Source: Diatrype stigma
Taxonomy: Eukaryota; Ascomycota; Sordariomycetes; Xylariales; Diatrypaceae
Assembly: GCA_022225965.2 (NCBI GenBank)
Contig: JAKJXP020000062.1
Span: 1-64,000 of the forward strand
DNA: 64,000 nt
Reading direction: 5' to 3'
Position numbers and translations under genes: made by a program. Position 1 is the first letter of the stretch. Each line of letters opens with the position of its first letter. Under the pieces are notes generated by a model. The model was not told the origin of the DNA, made no database searches, and worked only from the letters and a program-made list of their open reading frames with translations. Positions 1 to 10,555 of the stretch are shown piece after piece.

Positions 1-1064
1 TCACTGCTACGGTGAGGTCCCCCCCCCCCTCGGAATAGAAACTTTTACTACTTGGGGGAGAAGGCTAACCCGACGTCTATATAGGTCGCTGCTTATAACT
101 GCGTCAGCCGGTTCCTAGTTGCGCTAGATGGTAAGTAAACTTGACGCACCCGCCCCCCTCCTTTCAGCTGTATCCCCCAACTGCTTCCATGGTTTCCATT
201 CAGTCATTACTATAGACGGTGCCACGTCAAGGCCTATTCACTCACAGAAATCGTACTTAGTCGGCGAGAGGAATAACACTGGTCCCGATGACCACGGTTC
301 CCATTGAGTCATAATGCGTTCTCGCCCCTTTCGGTTCTGAGATCGGATGCGGGACAACCAGCCAGCCAGCCAGCCAGCCAGCCGTTGGGATCTCTTCTCT
401 CTCATGTTATGAGATTCGAACTCTGGGCTCCTTATACGGGCGCAGAGCACAGAGACATAAGCAAAGCATGCTCCTGGCGCCCGATATGATGATTGGATCG
501 TGGCACCAATGGCGCAAGAATGTAGTAACTCAAACGCGTACATTGGTTGACTACATATATATGCCTTACATAGACAATGTCGGATGCACGACCGGAGTCG
601 CTCCCACTTCTTCACAGATGCCCCAGACACACAAAACCCCCGAAGTCTAGTACATCATGACCGGTGATCCATCCCTCCCATGCCATTGCCATCAAGGGGA
701 CCCTTTTTAACATAAACTCCGAACAGTGAATAGCACAGGGACAAGTGATGAGTTTGATATGTGAAGGGATGAATAGTGGAAGAAGATAAAAAGTATAAAA
801 TATTATATTCAAAAGTGGGTATCTCAGCTCCGAAATGAAGTGAATAATGAAAATTCTCATATGAGTAAGGTCGTTAATGTGAGTGCTGGATGACAAAGGC
901 ATTGCTTTAGCTATTCGAAAATACTTGCTTTCCAATACGTTCGCATTCGCATTCGCGTTCGTAGATCGTTAGATCGTAATCATAACTCGTGCTTATTAGC
1001 AGTCGTATAACAGGCATGTATGAAGGTAAGTAGGTGGACTCGCTCTAGGTGATACGATCCGATG
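1..1064. other. intergenic, no gene recognised
   Basis: No open frame here resembles a known protein. The stretch holds a CCAG tetranucleotide microsatellite at about 358-382 and a short ATTCGC-type repeat at about 941-960. A few frames of up to 130 codons exist but look like chance. The part next to 1065 is the 3' flank of the minus-strand gene that follows. Confidence 0.6.
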
Positions 1065-1952
1065 CTATAAATCGAGAGGTTTTGGTGACGGCGTCATGAG
1101 TAGCGGGCTGTCACACAAGGGCTCTTGTAGTGGTGATAATGGCGGCGACATTGGCGGCGACTTAACGGGCGTGTTCAGCGGTGTTTTCATCGCCATCGCT
1201 TGCTCGATGGAAGCATGCCGTCTCGCTAGGATAGGAGAGCGTTGGAGTTCCTGGACGACACCGGCCCAGCCCGAACGATGGGGCGTTCCTGTCTTCTCGG
1301 TATGTCCCATTGGCTGTGTTTTTATCTTTGTCAAAGAGTGCTTCTTTTTCAGGCTATCTAGCATTCCTTTAGGAAGTTTCGGTCGATGTGCGTCATGCTG
1401 CTGATGCTGATGCTGGTGCTGCTGATACGGGTAATGTTGCAGCGTTGTCTTTTCAACATCCAGTGGGGCCATCCTAGCCATTGCTACTTTTTCCTTTTCG
1501 CGGTCGGTAACCGTCGCAGCGATGATGCCCATGTATACTACTAGAAATCGCGTGCGCAGGAGGTCTAACCGGCGAACTCTATCCTCCAGCATTTTCCGAT
1601 GACTCGCCCACATGATTCTCGCACTGGTGCGCAATGCGGTGCCGCCCTCGTGGATCAGGAGCCGGTTCAATTCCTCGCGCAGATCATCCCCGCCCCTCTG
1701 GATCTCGCGCAGCAGTCTGCCAAGACGTATCTTGTCATCGAGCCTCTGCACACGTACCACATCGCGGTCGTAGCTTTCGTTCTCCTGGATGGAGAATTCG
1801 ATGGCATCCACGAAGACGGCGATCTCCCGCGGCGCGGCCAGATAGCCGATCGTGTAAGTGGAGAGGATCTGGGCCAGCACGATGAGGGCCAGGATAATGG
1901 CGGTGACGAGCAGTATCAAGGTCCACAATAGAGAGGAGGAGGGGCCCGCCAT
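1065..1952 (-). CDS. single-pass membrane protein, unknown function
   Basis: An uninterrupted 295-residue frame with an ATG start at 1952 (context gccATGGCG on the minus strand) and TAG at 1065. Residues about 8-32 form one strong hydrophobic helix (WTLILLVTAIILALIVLAQI), read here as a signal anchor. It is followed by about 120 residues rich in charged helix (RVQRLDDKIRLGRLLREIQR), probably coiled coil. A second weaker hydrophobic patch (FLVVYMGIIAA) lies near residue 140. A Gln/His run follows (YQQHQHQHQQH), and the tail is rich in Pro/Ser with repeated S/T-P sites (TPVKSPPMSPPLSPL), likely disordered and phosphorylatable. I do not recognise the family. Codon use is GC-biased like neighbouring genes, which supports a real gene. 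An intron near the C-terminus cannot be excluded. Confidence 0.7.
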   Translation of the reverse strand: MAGPSSSLLWTLILLVTAIILALIVLAQILSTYTIGYLAAPREIAVFVDAIEFSIQENESYDRDVVRVQRLDDKIRLGRLLREIQRGGDDLREELNRLLIHEGGTALRTSARIMWASHRKMLEDRVRRLDLLRTRFLVVYMGIIAATVTDREKEKVAMARMAPLDVEKTTLQHYPYQQHQHQHQQHDAHRPKLPKGMLDSLKKKHSLTKIKTQPMGHTEKTGTPHRSGWAGVVQELQRSPILARRHASIEQAMAMKTPLNTPVKSPPMSPPLSPLQEPLCDSPLLMTPSPKPLDL

Positions 1953-3721
1953 ATTGCGAACATGAACATGAGAGTTTCGCGACGCAAGACCATAGAGAAA
2001 ACCGGCGTGGGCGTTGTTGTGCTCGTACTCAACCGACTTGGTGTATAGAAAGTAAGAAAGCAGGCACTTCGGAGGGCACCACCAAAAATAATAATTGAGT
2101 GGGAAGTGCGTGCGTTAGCCAGATACGAGCCTGCGAGCCTGCGTTAGTACTTGCAGGTGGCAGGCAGACAAAAGCAACCTTGAAGTCTGCAGGTGGGCGG
2201 CGGTGGGTTAGGCGGGTTTGATGACGTTCCTAGCCCTTCGCCCTGCTGCTCTCCTCTGGCTCTGGGTACTGTGGTTCTGCGGTTCTGTGGTTCTGTGGTT
2301 CTGTGACAATACAATTCCGCGCTTCTGCAATTCTGTGCTTCTGCTCTTCCGGCATTGGCATTCTCTCTGCTCTTTGTGTGTGTGTGGGTTTCTGGGTGTG
2401 CGTGTTGGTGTGCGCATGGGTGGACCGCCCAACCAATATCCGGGTAAGCGCTTTCAATTTAAACCCTGCAGCAAGGCGGCTGGCCCCGGATTCGGACTGT
2501 GGGTGTGTGCTGAGCGATGGATACCTACGTAGTACTATAGTACACCTCGATGATCTCGGTATGAGATGGATTTATGGACTGAATCACCATCTCACTATGT
2601 CACCATGTTGCAAGTACAAGTATGCGCTGCGAGTTGATCGTACTTGTCCCTATCGCCTTTCCTATCCATCCGGCTGGTTATGAAATTGGCAGTCAGTTAG
2701 TCTAGTCTTCCTCCTTACCTCATGTTGTGCGTGCGGTGTAACATTCGATATAAGACGATGGCGGAATCTACGGGCTCTCGGGTTCCGCTAATTAGACCAT
2801 TGCAGGTGTCTTTCCGAAGTGTCCGCGTGCTGCTCTTGTCCTTTTCAACTAATGACATGCATTGCCCTAGCCGGCCTAGCATGCCCTAGGCAAGAATCGG
2901 AAAAGGAAGCATCGGGGTCAACTGCCCCTGCAGCAAGCGCAAGCAGGGACAGACGAGCGCTGGTTTGGCGTTGCAATTTGCACGTTTTTAAATGGGATGG
3001 CGCAGTCGGTTAACCTCAACAAAATTGGTTGGAGTCAGGAGGGGTGGAAGCAAGAAGCGAGCCTACGTTACTACGAATACGTTAAGTAGGTGCTAGGTAT
3101 ATAGTATAGGTACTTAAATAGGTATATAGTAAGACGTTGCAATGAACGCAACAATGAGCTGGGGTTACAGGCAAGTAAGCATACGCAGCAATAGTGTTGA
3201 AGTCGAGATAAAACAAGAACGATAGTTATGAAGGAATGGTATATACTGAACATAATGGATATAGAACCAAATTAAAGCATTCAATGCCTACTTACCTAAT
3301 ATGGATTACTTGAAGCTGCCCGAATCCCGAGGTCATCTTGACTTAGAGCTCAGCCAGTCCCCGCCTCGAAACTTCAGGTGGGACAATTAAGGATGTCGCT
3401 TATCATCCTTATCAAATCGCGGGGCAACAGAGGAAATCCACTAATAAACCACCCAACCCAACCTTGAACCATCCATCCCACTTTGAAACGTTCGTCATAG
3501 TTGACAAGCAGATACCTACCTGCCTACCTACATTCTGATACATGCATTCATGTGCTAATTGTAACCCGCACTGGATTGCGACACTGGTTTATTTCGACTG
3601 AGTCACCCTAAGTTGTCAACCACCATCTACGTGAAACCAAGCACAAAAGCCTGCCAGCCAGACGAACAGACACACAGACAGGGCGGGTGTGAGTCAGAAA
3701 GCCGACAAACCCAACCCCGCC
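1953..3721. other. intergenic, low-complexity repeats, no gene recognised
   Basis: This contains the divergent promoters of the membrane-protein gene and BUD32. A 9-bp tandem repeat (GGTTCTGTG) lies at about 2269-2304, followed by TTCTG-rich and GT-rich sequence to about 2420. Frames across 2218-2683 are made of these repeats and show no protein family. Position 3300-3721 is the probable BUD32 promoter and 5' UTR. Confidence 0.55.
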
Positions 3722-4723
3722 ATGGCCAGCCAAGAAGAACCAGCTCCTTCGGCAGCACCAATACCAATGCCAGCACCGCCATCCACCTCGACCCCGACCG
3801 CCACACCAGACGCGACCGCGTTCCCCCTCCCCAAGATCCTCACCTACACGTCGTCCTCCGATTCGCCACCGCCGGAGCTGATAACGCAGGGCGCCGAGGG
3901 CCGGCTGTACAAGACGACGTACGTGTCGGCGTCGCGGGCGGGGGCGCTCAAGTACCGCCCCCCGAAGCCGTGGCGCCACCCGACGCTCGACGCGCGCCTG
4001 ACGCGACACCGCATCCTGGCCGAGTCGCGGCTGCTGGCCCGCTGCCGCCGCGAGGGCGTCCGCGTCCCCGCCGTCTACGCCCTCGACGAGGCCGCCGGCT
4101 GGCTCATGCTCGAGTGGATCGATGGCGGGCCCGTGCGCGCCGCCATCAACGCCTGGCTGGTCGCGGCGAAGGCAAGGCGGAGGCGGGGGGTAGAGGTGGA
4201 GGAGGATGAAGAGAGCGAGAGCATGAATGCGGCTGCTGCAGCTGGGGACGTCGAGAATGAGCCGCTGGTCCGACTCATGCGCCGCATTGGCGATGCGGTG
4301 GGCCGCCTGCATAAGGTTGGCGTCGTGCACGGGGATCTGACCACGAGTAATATGATGTTGCGGCCGTGGGAGAGCGAGGAGGCGCGACGGCGACAGGAGC
4401 CTCTCAACGGGCATGCGGCGGTAGCAGGAGCAGGAACAGGAATAGAAGCAGCTGGGGATACTGGTGACAACACTGACAGCTTGTTAGATGGCGAGATTGT
4501 CATCATCGATTTCGGACTGGCGAGCGTGGGAACCGCCGACGAGGACCGCGCCGTCGACCTGTACGTCCTGGAGCGGGCGTTCGCGAGCACGCACCCGAGG
4601 GCCGAACCCCTGTTTCCGGCCGTGTTGGAGGCGTACAGGGCCGCCTTCAAGCAGGCGCCGGTTGTGCTGAAGAAGCTGGAAGAGGTGAGGATGCGTGGGC
4701 GGAAACGGAGCATGTTGGGATAG
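3722..4723 (+). CDS. BUD32: EKC/KEOPS complex kinase/ATPase Bud32
   Basis: Bud32 is the small atypical kinase/ATPase of the KEOPS complex, needed for t6A37 modification of tRNAs that read ANN codons and for telomere maintenance. The frame gives 333 residues. It shows ITQGAEGRLYKT (glycine-rich loop equivalent), ALKYRPPKPWRHP with the ATP-site lysine near residue 77, AESRLL with the helix glutamate near 101, the catalytic HGDLTTSNMM near 203, and IIDFGLAS (metal-binding DFG) near 263. The C-terminal RGRKRSMLG is typical of Bud32. It is longer than the usual 250-270 because of a Pro/Ser-rich N-terminus of about 40 residues, an acidic/Ala insertion (about 150-175) and a Gly/Ala insertion (about 230-255). 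I start at the ATG in good Kozak context (ccgccATGG); the frame is open 11 codons further, but only to a GTG. It is convergent with the next gene, 345 bp apart. Confidence 0.95.
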   Translation: MASQEEPAPSAAPIPMPAPPSTSTPTATPDATAFPLPKILTYTSSSDSPPPELITQGAEGRLYKTTYVSASRAGALKYRPPKPWRHPTLDARLTRHRILAESRLLARCRREGVRVPAVYALDEAAGWLMLEWIDGGPVRAAINAWLVAAKARRRRGVEVEEDEESESMNAAAAAGDVENEPLVRLMRRIGDAVGRLHKVGVVHGDLTTSNMMLRPWESEEARRRQEPLNGHAAVAGAGTGIEAAGDTGDNTDSLLDGEIVIIDFGLASVGTADEDRAVDLYVLERAFASTHPRAEPLFPAVLEAYRAAFKQAPVVLKKLEEVRMRGRKRSMLG

Positions 4724-5068
4724 AGAGGGAAAGGGGGCTTAGAAGACACAAGTGCAATTCAGAAGCTATTACCAATACCCGTAACTATGTGCGATGGCCT
4801 ATCTTTTTCAAGAGATTTTATTGGTCTGTGATCGCTGACATGAATTCGTGGTCACGTCAGTATACAGGTGTGAGAAGATGAAGATATATATATTTCTGGT
4901 CGATGTACCTCTATGCAAGCACGCTCAATCCCCGCCCCCCAGAATGAAAAAACAGCAGGTTTATACCTATAACGAACCCGGAATATGCACAGCGATTGGT
5001 CAAAATGTCATGTTGTATATGTAAATGCACGCATGATGAAGGGCCGCAAGAGCCCACTGGCCGGCGAA
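4724..5068. other. convergent 3' ends, no gene
   Basis: A 345-bp spacer between the stop of BUD32 (plus strand) and the stop of the glutamate-cysteine ligase regulatory gene (minus strand). It must hold both 3' UTRs and polyadenylation signals. AT-rich stretches such as gaagatatatatatttctgg near 4879-4897 are plausible poly(A) control sequence. Nothing else is seen. Confidence 0.5.
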
Positions 5069-6330
5069 CTACGCCTCTATTAACTCCGCCCCGGCGAAGT
5101 AGCCCTTGTTCTCGATGACGCCCCGGTCCTTGACAACCGCCGTGTATTTGACGACCCATTGCGGGATGAGATCTCCCCTGAGGCCACCACCACGCCCTTC
5201 GTCGTCGTCAGCAGCGAGGACGCCAGCGCCCTGGGCGCCCGGGCCCAGCAGCTCCCTCAACGTCCCGCTGGGCAGGATGTCCGTGCAGTCGTTGTGGGTG
5301 AACAGCTCGATGCCCTCCTCCTTGGCCAGCTGGGTCAGCGGCGGCGGCACGCTACAGCAGTTCTTGACGTTGATCTGGTCGACGGCCGGGCGGACCTGTA
5401 TCGCCTGCTTGTCCTTGCTGTCGTCGTGAAGAAACCGGCGCAGCTTCTCGCTGCCAAACTCGGCGAGCCCCAGCCGGCCCACCTCGCCCCGCTGGTGCAG
5501 CGGCGCCAGCACCTCCGCCCACGTCGCCCGCTCCTCCGCGTCCGACCCCATCGCCGCGTTGCGCCGGTCCGCCTCCCACTCGCAGTCGCCCTCGAACGAG
5601 ATCCCCGGGAACGACACGATCAGCAGGTCGATGTCGCCTATGTCGCCCAGCTCCTTCTTCACGAGGCCCAGCGCCTCCGACGTGTAGCGCGCCCGGTCGG
5701 CTACGACGGCCGACACGGATTCCGATCTGGATCCCGTCGGCAGGTAGAACAGCTTCACTGTGATCTCGTACTGCGGGCGCTCCTCCTGCAGCCCCGCGCT
5801 CGACCAGTCGATGCGCGGGACGTACAGGACGGAGCCCTCGCGCGCCGTCCAGATGTCTGTTGCTGTTGTTGCTGCTGCTGCTGCTGCAATCTTCTTCCCG
5901 TTTGGTCGGTCTCCGTTCTGCGCGTGTGGATGTTGAGAGGGGTGAGGAGAGTGGGTGCGTTTGCCGTTGCCGTTGATCTCGCTGCTGATGTCCCCATTTT
6001 CTTGTATGGTCGAAGCGGCGGGAGTGTCAGGAGCGGCAGCGGCAGCGGCGTCGGCGCCGTAGTCTTCCTGTGCGGCAATGAAGTTGTTGCGCAGCGAATT
6101 CGTCAACTCGAGGTTGGAGCGGGAAGTCCCCGGCTTGCGGATGATGGAGGAGGGGCCGCCCGAGATGATGTTCCTAAGTTCATGGACGGCAATCGTTAGC
6201 AAGCATCGGGCAACGGCGAGCGCAATGCGCCCGGCGCTTGATTTTTCTCCAAGAAGGAAAATTGGAAAAATAACCCCGAGGGGCGGCGACGGCCATCCAC
6301 GCACCCGGTTGATAGTATTATTCGCGTCAT
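5069..6330 (-). CDS. gcs2: glutamate-cysteine ligase regulatory (modifier) subunit
   Basis: The regulatory light subunit of gamma-glutamylcysteine synthetase, first step of glutathione synthesis; it has an aldo-keto-reductase-like fold and modulates the catalytic subunit. Proposed model: exon 1 6330-6305, intron 6304-6174 (131 nt, donor GTGCGT, branch GCTAAC, acceptor TTAG), exon 2 6173-5069; 1131 nt, 376 residues. The join gives MTRIILSTGNIISGGPSSI, the conserved N-terminus, in perfect phase. Downstream are RKPGTSRSNLELTNSLRNNF, the barrel-like IDLLIVSFPGISFEGDCEWE, LGLAEFGSEKLRRFL, and ELFTHNDCTDILP near the C-terminus. A polyalanine tract lies near residues 105-112, encoded by a GCA/GCT repeat. 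An unspliced reading would begin at a GTG inside the intron and give a wrong N-terminus. The symbol follows fission yeast usage. Confidence 0.93.
5858..5887. repeat. CTG/CAG trinucleotide run coding polyalanine
   Basis: About ten near-perfect triplets (ttgctgttgttgctgctgct and on) within exon 2 of the glutamate-cysteine ligase regulatory gene. Read on the minus strand they encode consecutive alanines followed by threonines. A length-variable region is likely between strains. Confidence 0.85.
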
Positions 6331-7703
6331 AGCTGTTGGTAGAATTTTGTGTTTCAGGGTCGATCTATTATTTACGATATATGCCTGTCTAAAGTTTGTC
6401 CAACGAAGGGTCGAAAAGCACCTCGAGTCAGACCTATGAAGTTGATAGTGAGGAAATGGGATATTTGCCCCACTGTACCTTGAATTGCTCGGTAATCTAC
6501 TTCCTAGGCAGTGTATTAATAAGTAATTGGAGGGGTAATATCGATATACCCAGCAAGGGAAAGAGAAAATGCGATACTGATAAGGTTCTATTTGAAGGCT
6601 TTAGACTAAGTACCTAGTTAGACTGTGAGCGAGTTCGGATATGTGGGGGTCTTGATGCATCGGAGACGGGAGACGATGGCAGAGAAATCGAACCACATGT
6701 GAATATACGAACGGATTTCTACCTATATAGGTACATAGGTAATCAATTAAACGCATACATGTCTGTTCTGTAGTCATAGGACTTACTCACGCCCTTCGCT
6801 ACACACGTCTGGCATGCGATAACAATAGGAAATTGCGTGAACTATGTCCGCATGTATATGTAACAATCGGTCCCTGCTGGGGAGGTAGCATTCAAGGTGA
6901 CGATGATCGGCTATAAGTGGCATGGCATTGGACCGTTTCTGTATTCAATACCAACGGCGAACTGCCGCGGAAGTTAGGCCGGTGGACTCCTATATACTAA
7001 GTAGGTACCTGGGTAGCTATCAGGCAGGGTGCAGCCTAGGCAGCTAGGGTAGGCTAGATGTGACTAACCTTGCCTCGCTCGTCGCCGGTGATGGATGGTG
7101 AATATGGGGTCATGGTCCATTAGCTACACGGATTTCCATTTGTAATGGCTCCAAACCAGGTCCAAACCAGGTATAAATGGCAGGATTCCACCTTGATAGG
7201 TCTTCGGAGACACCTACCACCTAGCTGCCTAGTAGTAACCAGAAGCTAATCGAGAGAGCTGCAGGAGGCCAGACAGCTTTAGATGCAGTCAGCAGTCGCA
7301 GGTATAATCGTGATAGTTCCTTGTTATGTAGTAGAAACCAATGGGCAGAAGGGGGCAAGGGGCAGTGAGGGACCATCAAATAACTAGGAGACGGGACATA
7401 GTTAACTAGGGGCCCGGGATATTCAGTCAGTCTTCACCAGTCCTCATCAGCTGACCATACATTTCTGACAGCTGTGCACCTCATCATGGCTCCAGCTGTT
7501 TGGAAGGTACGATGGGAAGTACCTAGGTACCTGGAACTCGTGGCCAACCCCACTACCAAGTCGCCAGAATACTGCTGCATGGGATGCACGGCTCGACTCC
7601 ACTGACTGTTCCAAGTGTACGCAAATACGCAAACCAAATTCTTTTGAGAAGTTAGCCTTTTATTCTTCTCTCCTCCCTATGGTGATGTGAGAGCATCATC
7701 ATC
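6331..7703. other. intergenic, TAGGTACC-rich, no gene recognised
   Basis: This 1.37-kb spacer carries the divergent promoters of the ligase regulatory gene and the AP-1 sigma gene. It has several TAGGTACCTA-like and CCTAGGTA-like palindromic motifs (near 6728, 7003 and 7520) and a short direct duplication (ccaggtccaaaccaggt) near 7156. Short frames at 6396-6617 and 7434-7637 match nothing known. Confidence 0.5.
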
Positions 7704-8533
7704 ATGGCTATCAAGTATGCCGCCTCCGATGTCTCCCTTCAAACGCGAACTGCACAAAGACTAATCTCCATGACAGCTACTTAATCCTGCTCTCGCGGCA
7801 GGGCAAGGTGGTAAGGACAGACCGTGTTTTGATTCGCAGTTTGCAGTGCAGCCACTGGCGGACGATGGCAAGCGGAAACGAAAGCTAATGGTATCATCAA
7901 CAACAGCGCCTTGCCAAATGGTTCACCACCTTGTCTCCCAGGGACAAGGCGAAGATCGTCAAGGACGTCTCTCAACTGGTCCTCGCCAGGCGAACTCGAA
8001 TGTGCAACTTTCTTGAATACAAAGGTTAGCAGCACCACACACATCGACAGAGCCCGATCAACTCCAGCCAGCTCCAACTAGTCGACGCCGGCTTGTTATT
8101 GACAAACGAAATCAGATACCAAGATCGTGTACCGTCGCTATGCCTCGCTGTTCTTCATTGCCGGTTGTTCGTCCGACGACAACGAGTTGATCACCCTCGA
8201 GATCATCCATCGATATGTCGAGCAGATGGACAAGTACTACGGAAACGTATGCGAGCTCGACATCATCTTCTCTTTCACCAAGGCATACTATATCTTGGAC
8301 GAGATATTATTGGCAGGAGAGCTCCAGGAGAGCAGCAAGAAGAATATTCTGCGGTGCATAGGCCAACAAGACTCGCTCGAGGACATGGAGGTCAGTTGCC
8401 GTCCAGTTACCGTTCCACCCCGATGTCCCCTCGGATCCCCATCCCTCGGCCCCTACTCTCCCAGAGTCTCTCGATCACTGACCACCAGTTCCATTTCATT
8501 CAGGTCGAGGACGAGGTCACGAAAATCATGTAA
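7704..8533 (+). CDS. APS1: AP-1 clathrin adaptor complex, sigma subunit
   Basis: Small (sigma) subunit of the AP-1 adaptor, which sorts cargo into clathrin vesicles at the trans-Golgi and endosomes. Five exons are proposed: 7704-7714, 7777-7810, 7907-8024, 8116-8390, 8504-8533 (468 nt, 155 residues). Introns: 7715-7776 (GTATGC...ACAG), 7811-7906 (GTAAGG...ACAG, branch GCTAAT), 8025-8115 (GTTAGC...TCAG), 8391-8503 (GTCAGT...TCAG). The spliced protein begins [20 protein letters not shown], continues [20 protein letters not shown], then [20 protein letters not shown], and ends [12 protein letters not shown]. The length and nearly every residue agree with fungal AP-1 sigma, a longin-like fold. 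The first coding exon is only 11 nt and the last only 30 nt. Confidence 0.96.
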
Positions 8534-10555
8534 TCATTGCCATTGTATTTACTGCAAGCGGGCTGCAAACCACTTGCTGCACAGCTATATGGGGACTCGG
8601 CGCATGGGTGTTCCGTATCAAAATATCGCGTCAGATCTGCAAATATACTTATATGATCATCTCCACAGGTAAATGATGACATCGTGAAGAAGTTGAAAGA
8701 GACCGGGCTTGTGTGAGGCTTGTGGGCCTACGAAGCTTATGATGCTTGTGAGCCTACGGACGAAGATCAGGGAGCCTATTTGACCGCCATGACGGAAAGG
8801 GGCTCCGAGTCGAACACAACAAAAGTGCGGGTTACTTGTTACCAATGACGACGCTGCTGCCTCCACGGCTATACCCGAATCGAATGCGGCCAACCGATGC
8901 CATCGACAACCCGGTGTCTCAATGAGAGTTTTTACGGTGTTTTCCAGGTTTTCCTGGAGCAGTGACGTTGCTATACGGATGGGGGATCCGGCCATGATGG
9001 ACGCGGCAACTATCCCAAATACTGATAATGCCATTTGATCTGTCTCTACATTGTTTTAATCTGCGGAGAAAAGAAAGCTATGCGTATCGGTTAGGCACGA
9101 TTTCGCTCGTGGCGTGTCAACGTTATCTGATTCGCTTGACGCTTGCCAGCTCTGATCCGTTCATCCTTGGTGCAGTGGAGGCTAACAACAGGTTCCACGA
9201 CGGACCCAATTGCCAAACCGGCCTACGAATACCCAAGTATCCACCATCTGTTACGACTCATACCAGCTACTAGCCTGCACGTTCACGCTTCGTAAAGTAT
9301 GAAAGCGCAACACTGGCGCAAATGCGATGCATACTTTCGCCCGTGTATCAGTCGGTAGGTATGAGTTCCAAGGTTGTTGGATGTATATACCTAATACCTG
9401 GTACCTACCTACATGTAGGTAGGTAGGCTGCTAGGTATCGGCTATGTGTGCTTGAGTTGAGGCCCGTGCTCTCCCACCCGCGCCTTTGTCTGTCAGATGA
9501 CGAAGACCCCCAAGACGCCAACACCCGCACCCAGAGTGCCACACCTGCCGCCCGCCCACGCCCACACCCATATCCACATCCACACCTGCACCCACATTAT
9601 CATACCACGCAGCCACGCTAGGTATCGAATCGCACCGCACGCAGGCGCAACCTTGGAACCCAGTCCCTCTGCCCCTATGCCTGCTTGCCTAGTAGCGACT
9701 TCCCAGCTCCCATGTAGGGGGGTGTATGTCGGGTGTATGTGTGCGTCCATGGATGCGTGTACCTCCAGCTATCAGTGCAGCCATCAGTGTATGCATGTGC
9801 AGCCGTCTGTCCGTACCTACGCCGTCCGCCGTGGGGATCGGCTTGTCCTTGATTCCACCTCTACTTGCGCATCTTGGAGTGAACCAGCGAACCTTAAACC
9901 AGCAGATCTACCGCTCCGTCTCACCTGCTCCCAATCCCAATCCCAATCTTCCCTTCATATCCCCCTCATCCCCCCATCCCCTCATCACCAGGTGATTGTC
10001 AGCCCATCAACCCACGTTCGGTTTATATCTTTCCATTCCACATGTTACCTTGTTGTCTTTCTGTCTTCTAGGCGACCAACGTCTGGATAGTATTCCATCG
10101 TAATTGACCACCAGGGCGAACCCACGATCCGATTATCAGCACACCGCGTTATTCAGGATACGACCACGGAAGGACCAGTCTTCAGACTATCGCACCAAAC
10201 TTCCTCTGTTCGCACGATCGCATTCTTATTGGGAGTGCATCGCAACCCGCTCTATATCGCGAGAGCACTCCGACGCTTATCTCTACCATTATCCACGTCT
10301 CGGTCATTCGCCGATAATACGTAACAATCGACAGCCGGCCTGCTTACAACGCTACCATTCAGTTACTATTAGATCCCAACAAAAACGGGCTGGATCCCAG
10401 AGTCGGACTGCTTATCTGTGTGGATTGCATGGCCGATTCTTGACTTCCTAGATTTTACCGAATTCGACCTTTATGGAATCGCGTCATCGCAACACGCTGT
10501 TACCTTATCAGATATTGCGCCGTAACTCTCAATACCATTAGAAACCACCGCCAAG
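8534..10555. other. 2-kb spacer, no gene recognised
   Basis: It contains the 3' flank of the AP-1 sigma gene and a long upstream region of MAF1. A perfect 22-bp palindrome lies at 9403-9424, within TAGG-type repeats. C/A-rich low-complexity DNA occupies about 9505-9610. The minus-strand frame 9034-8657 (ATG start, 125 codons) has no recognisable family; it is the only candidate gene here and I do not support it. Confidence 0.45.
9403..9424. repeat. 22-bp perfect palindrome in TAGG repeat
   Basis: Eleven bases (acctacctaca) are followed directly by their reverse complement, and the flanks continue with more GTAGG/CCTAC units. Such CCTA/TAGG palindromes recur in this window (near 7003, 7520 and 43520), so this is probably a dispersed genomic motif and not a specific operator. 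Confidence 0.8.

Noticed and set aside
238..935. Minus-strand frames of 107-130 codons at the left edge
   Set aside because: No domain or family signal, atypical composition, and overlap with a CCAG microsatellite.
2218..2683. Overlapping plus-strand frames rich in Cys/Leu/Trp
   Set aside because: Produced by GGTTCTGTG and GT repeats in several frames at once.
4075..4749. 224-codon minus-strand frame across BUD32
   Set aside because: Antisense shadow of a certain gene, Ser/Ala/Pro-rich as expected from GC-rich codons.
5159..6199. 346-codon plus-strand frame across the ligase regulatory gene
   Set aside because: Antisense shadow with Arg/Leu runs and no family.
8657..9034. 125-codon minus-strand frame with ATG
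   Set aside because: Moderately plausible composition but no recognisable motif and no neighbouring exon that extends it.
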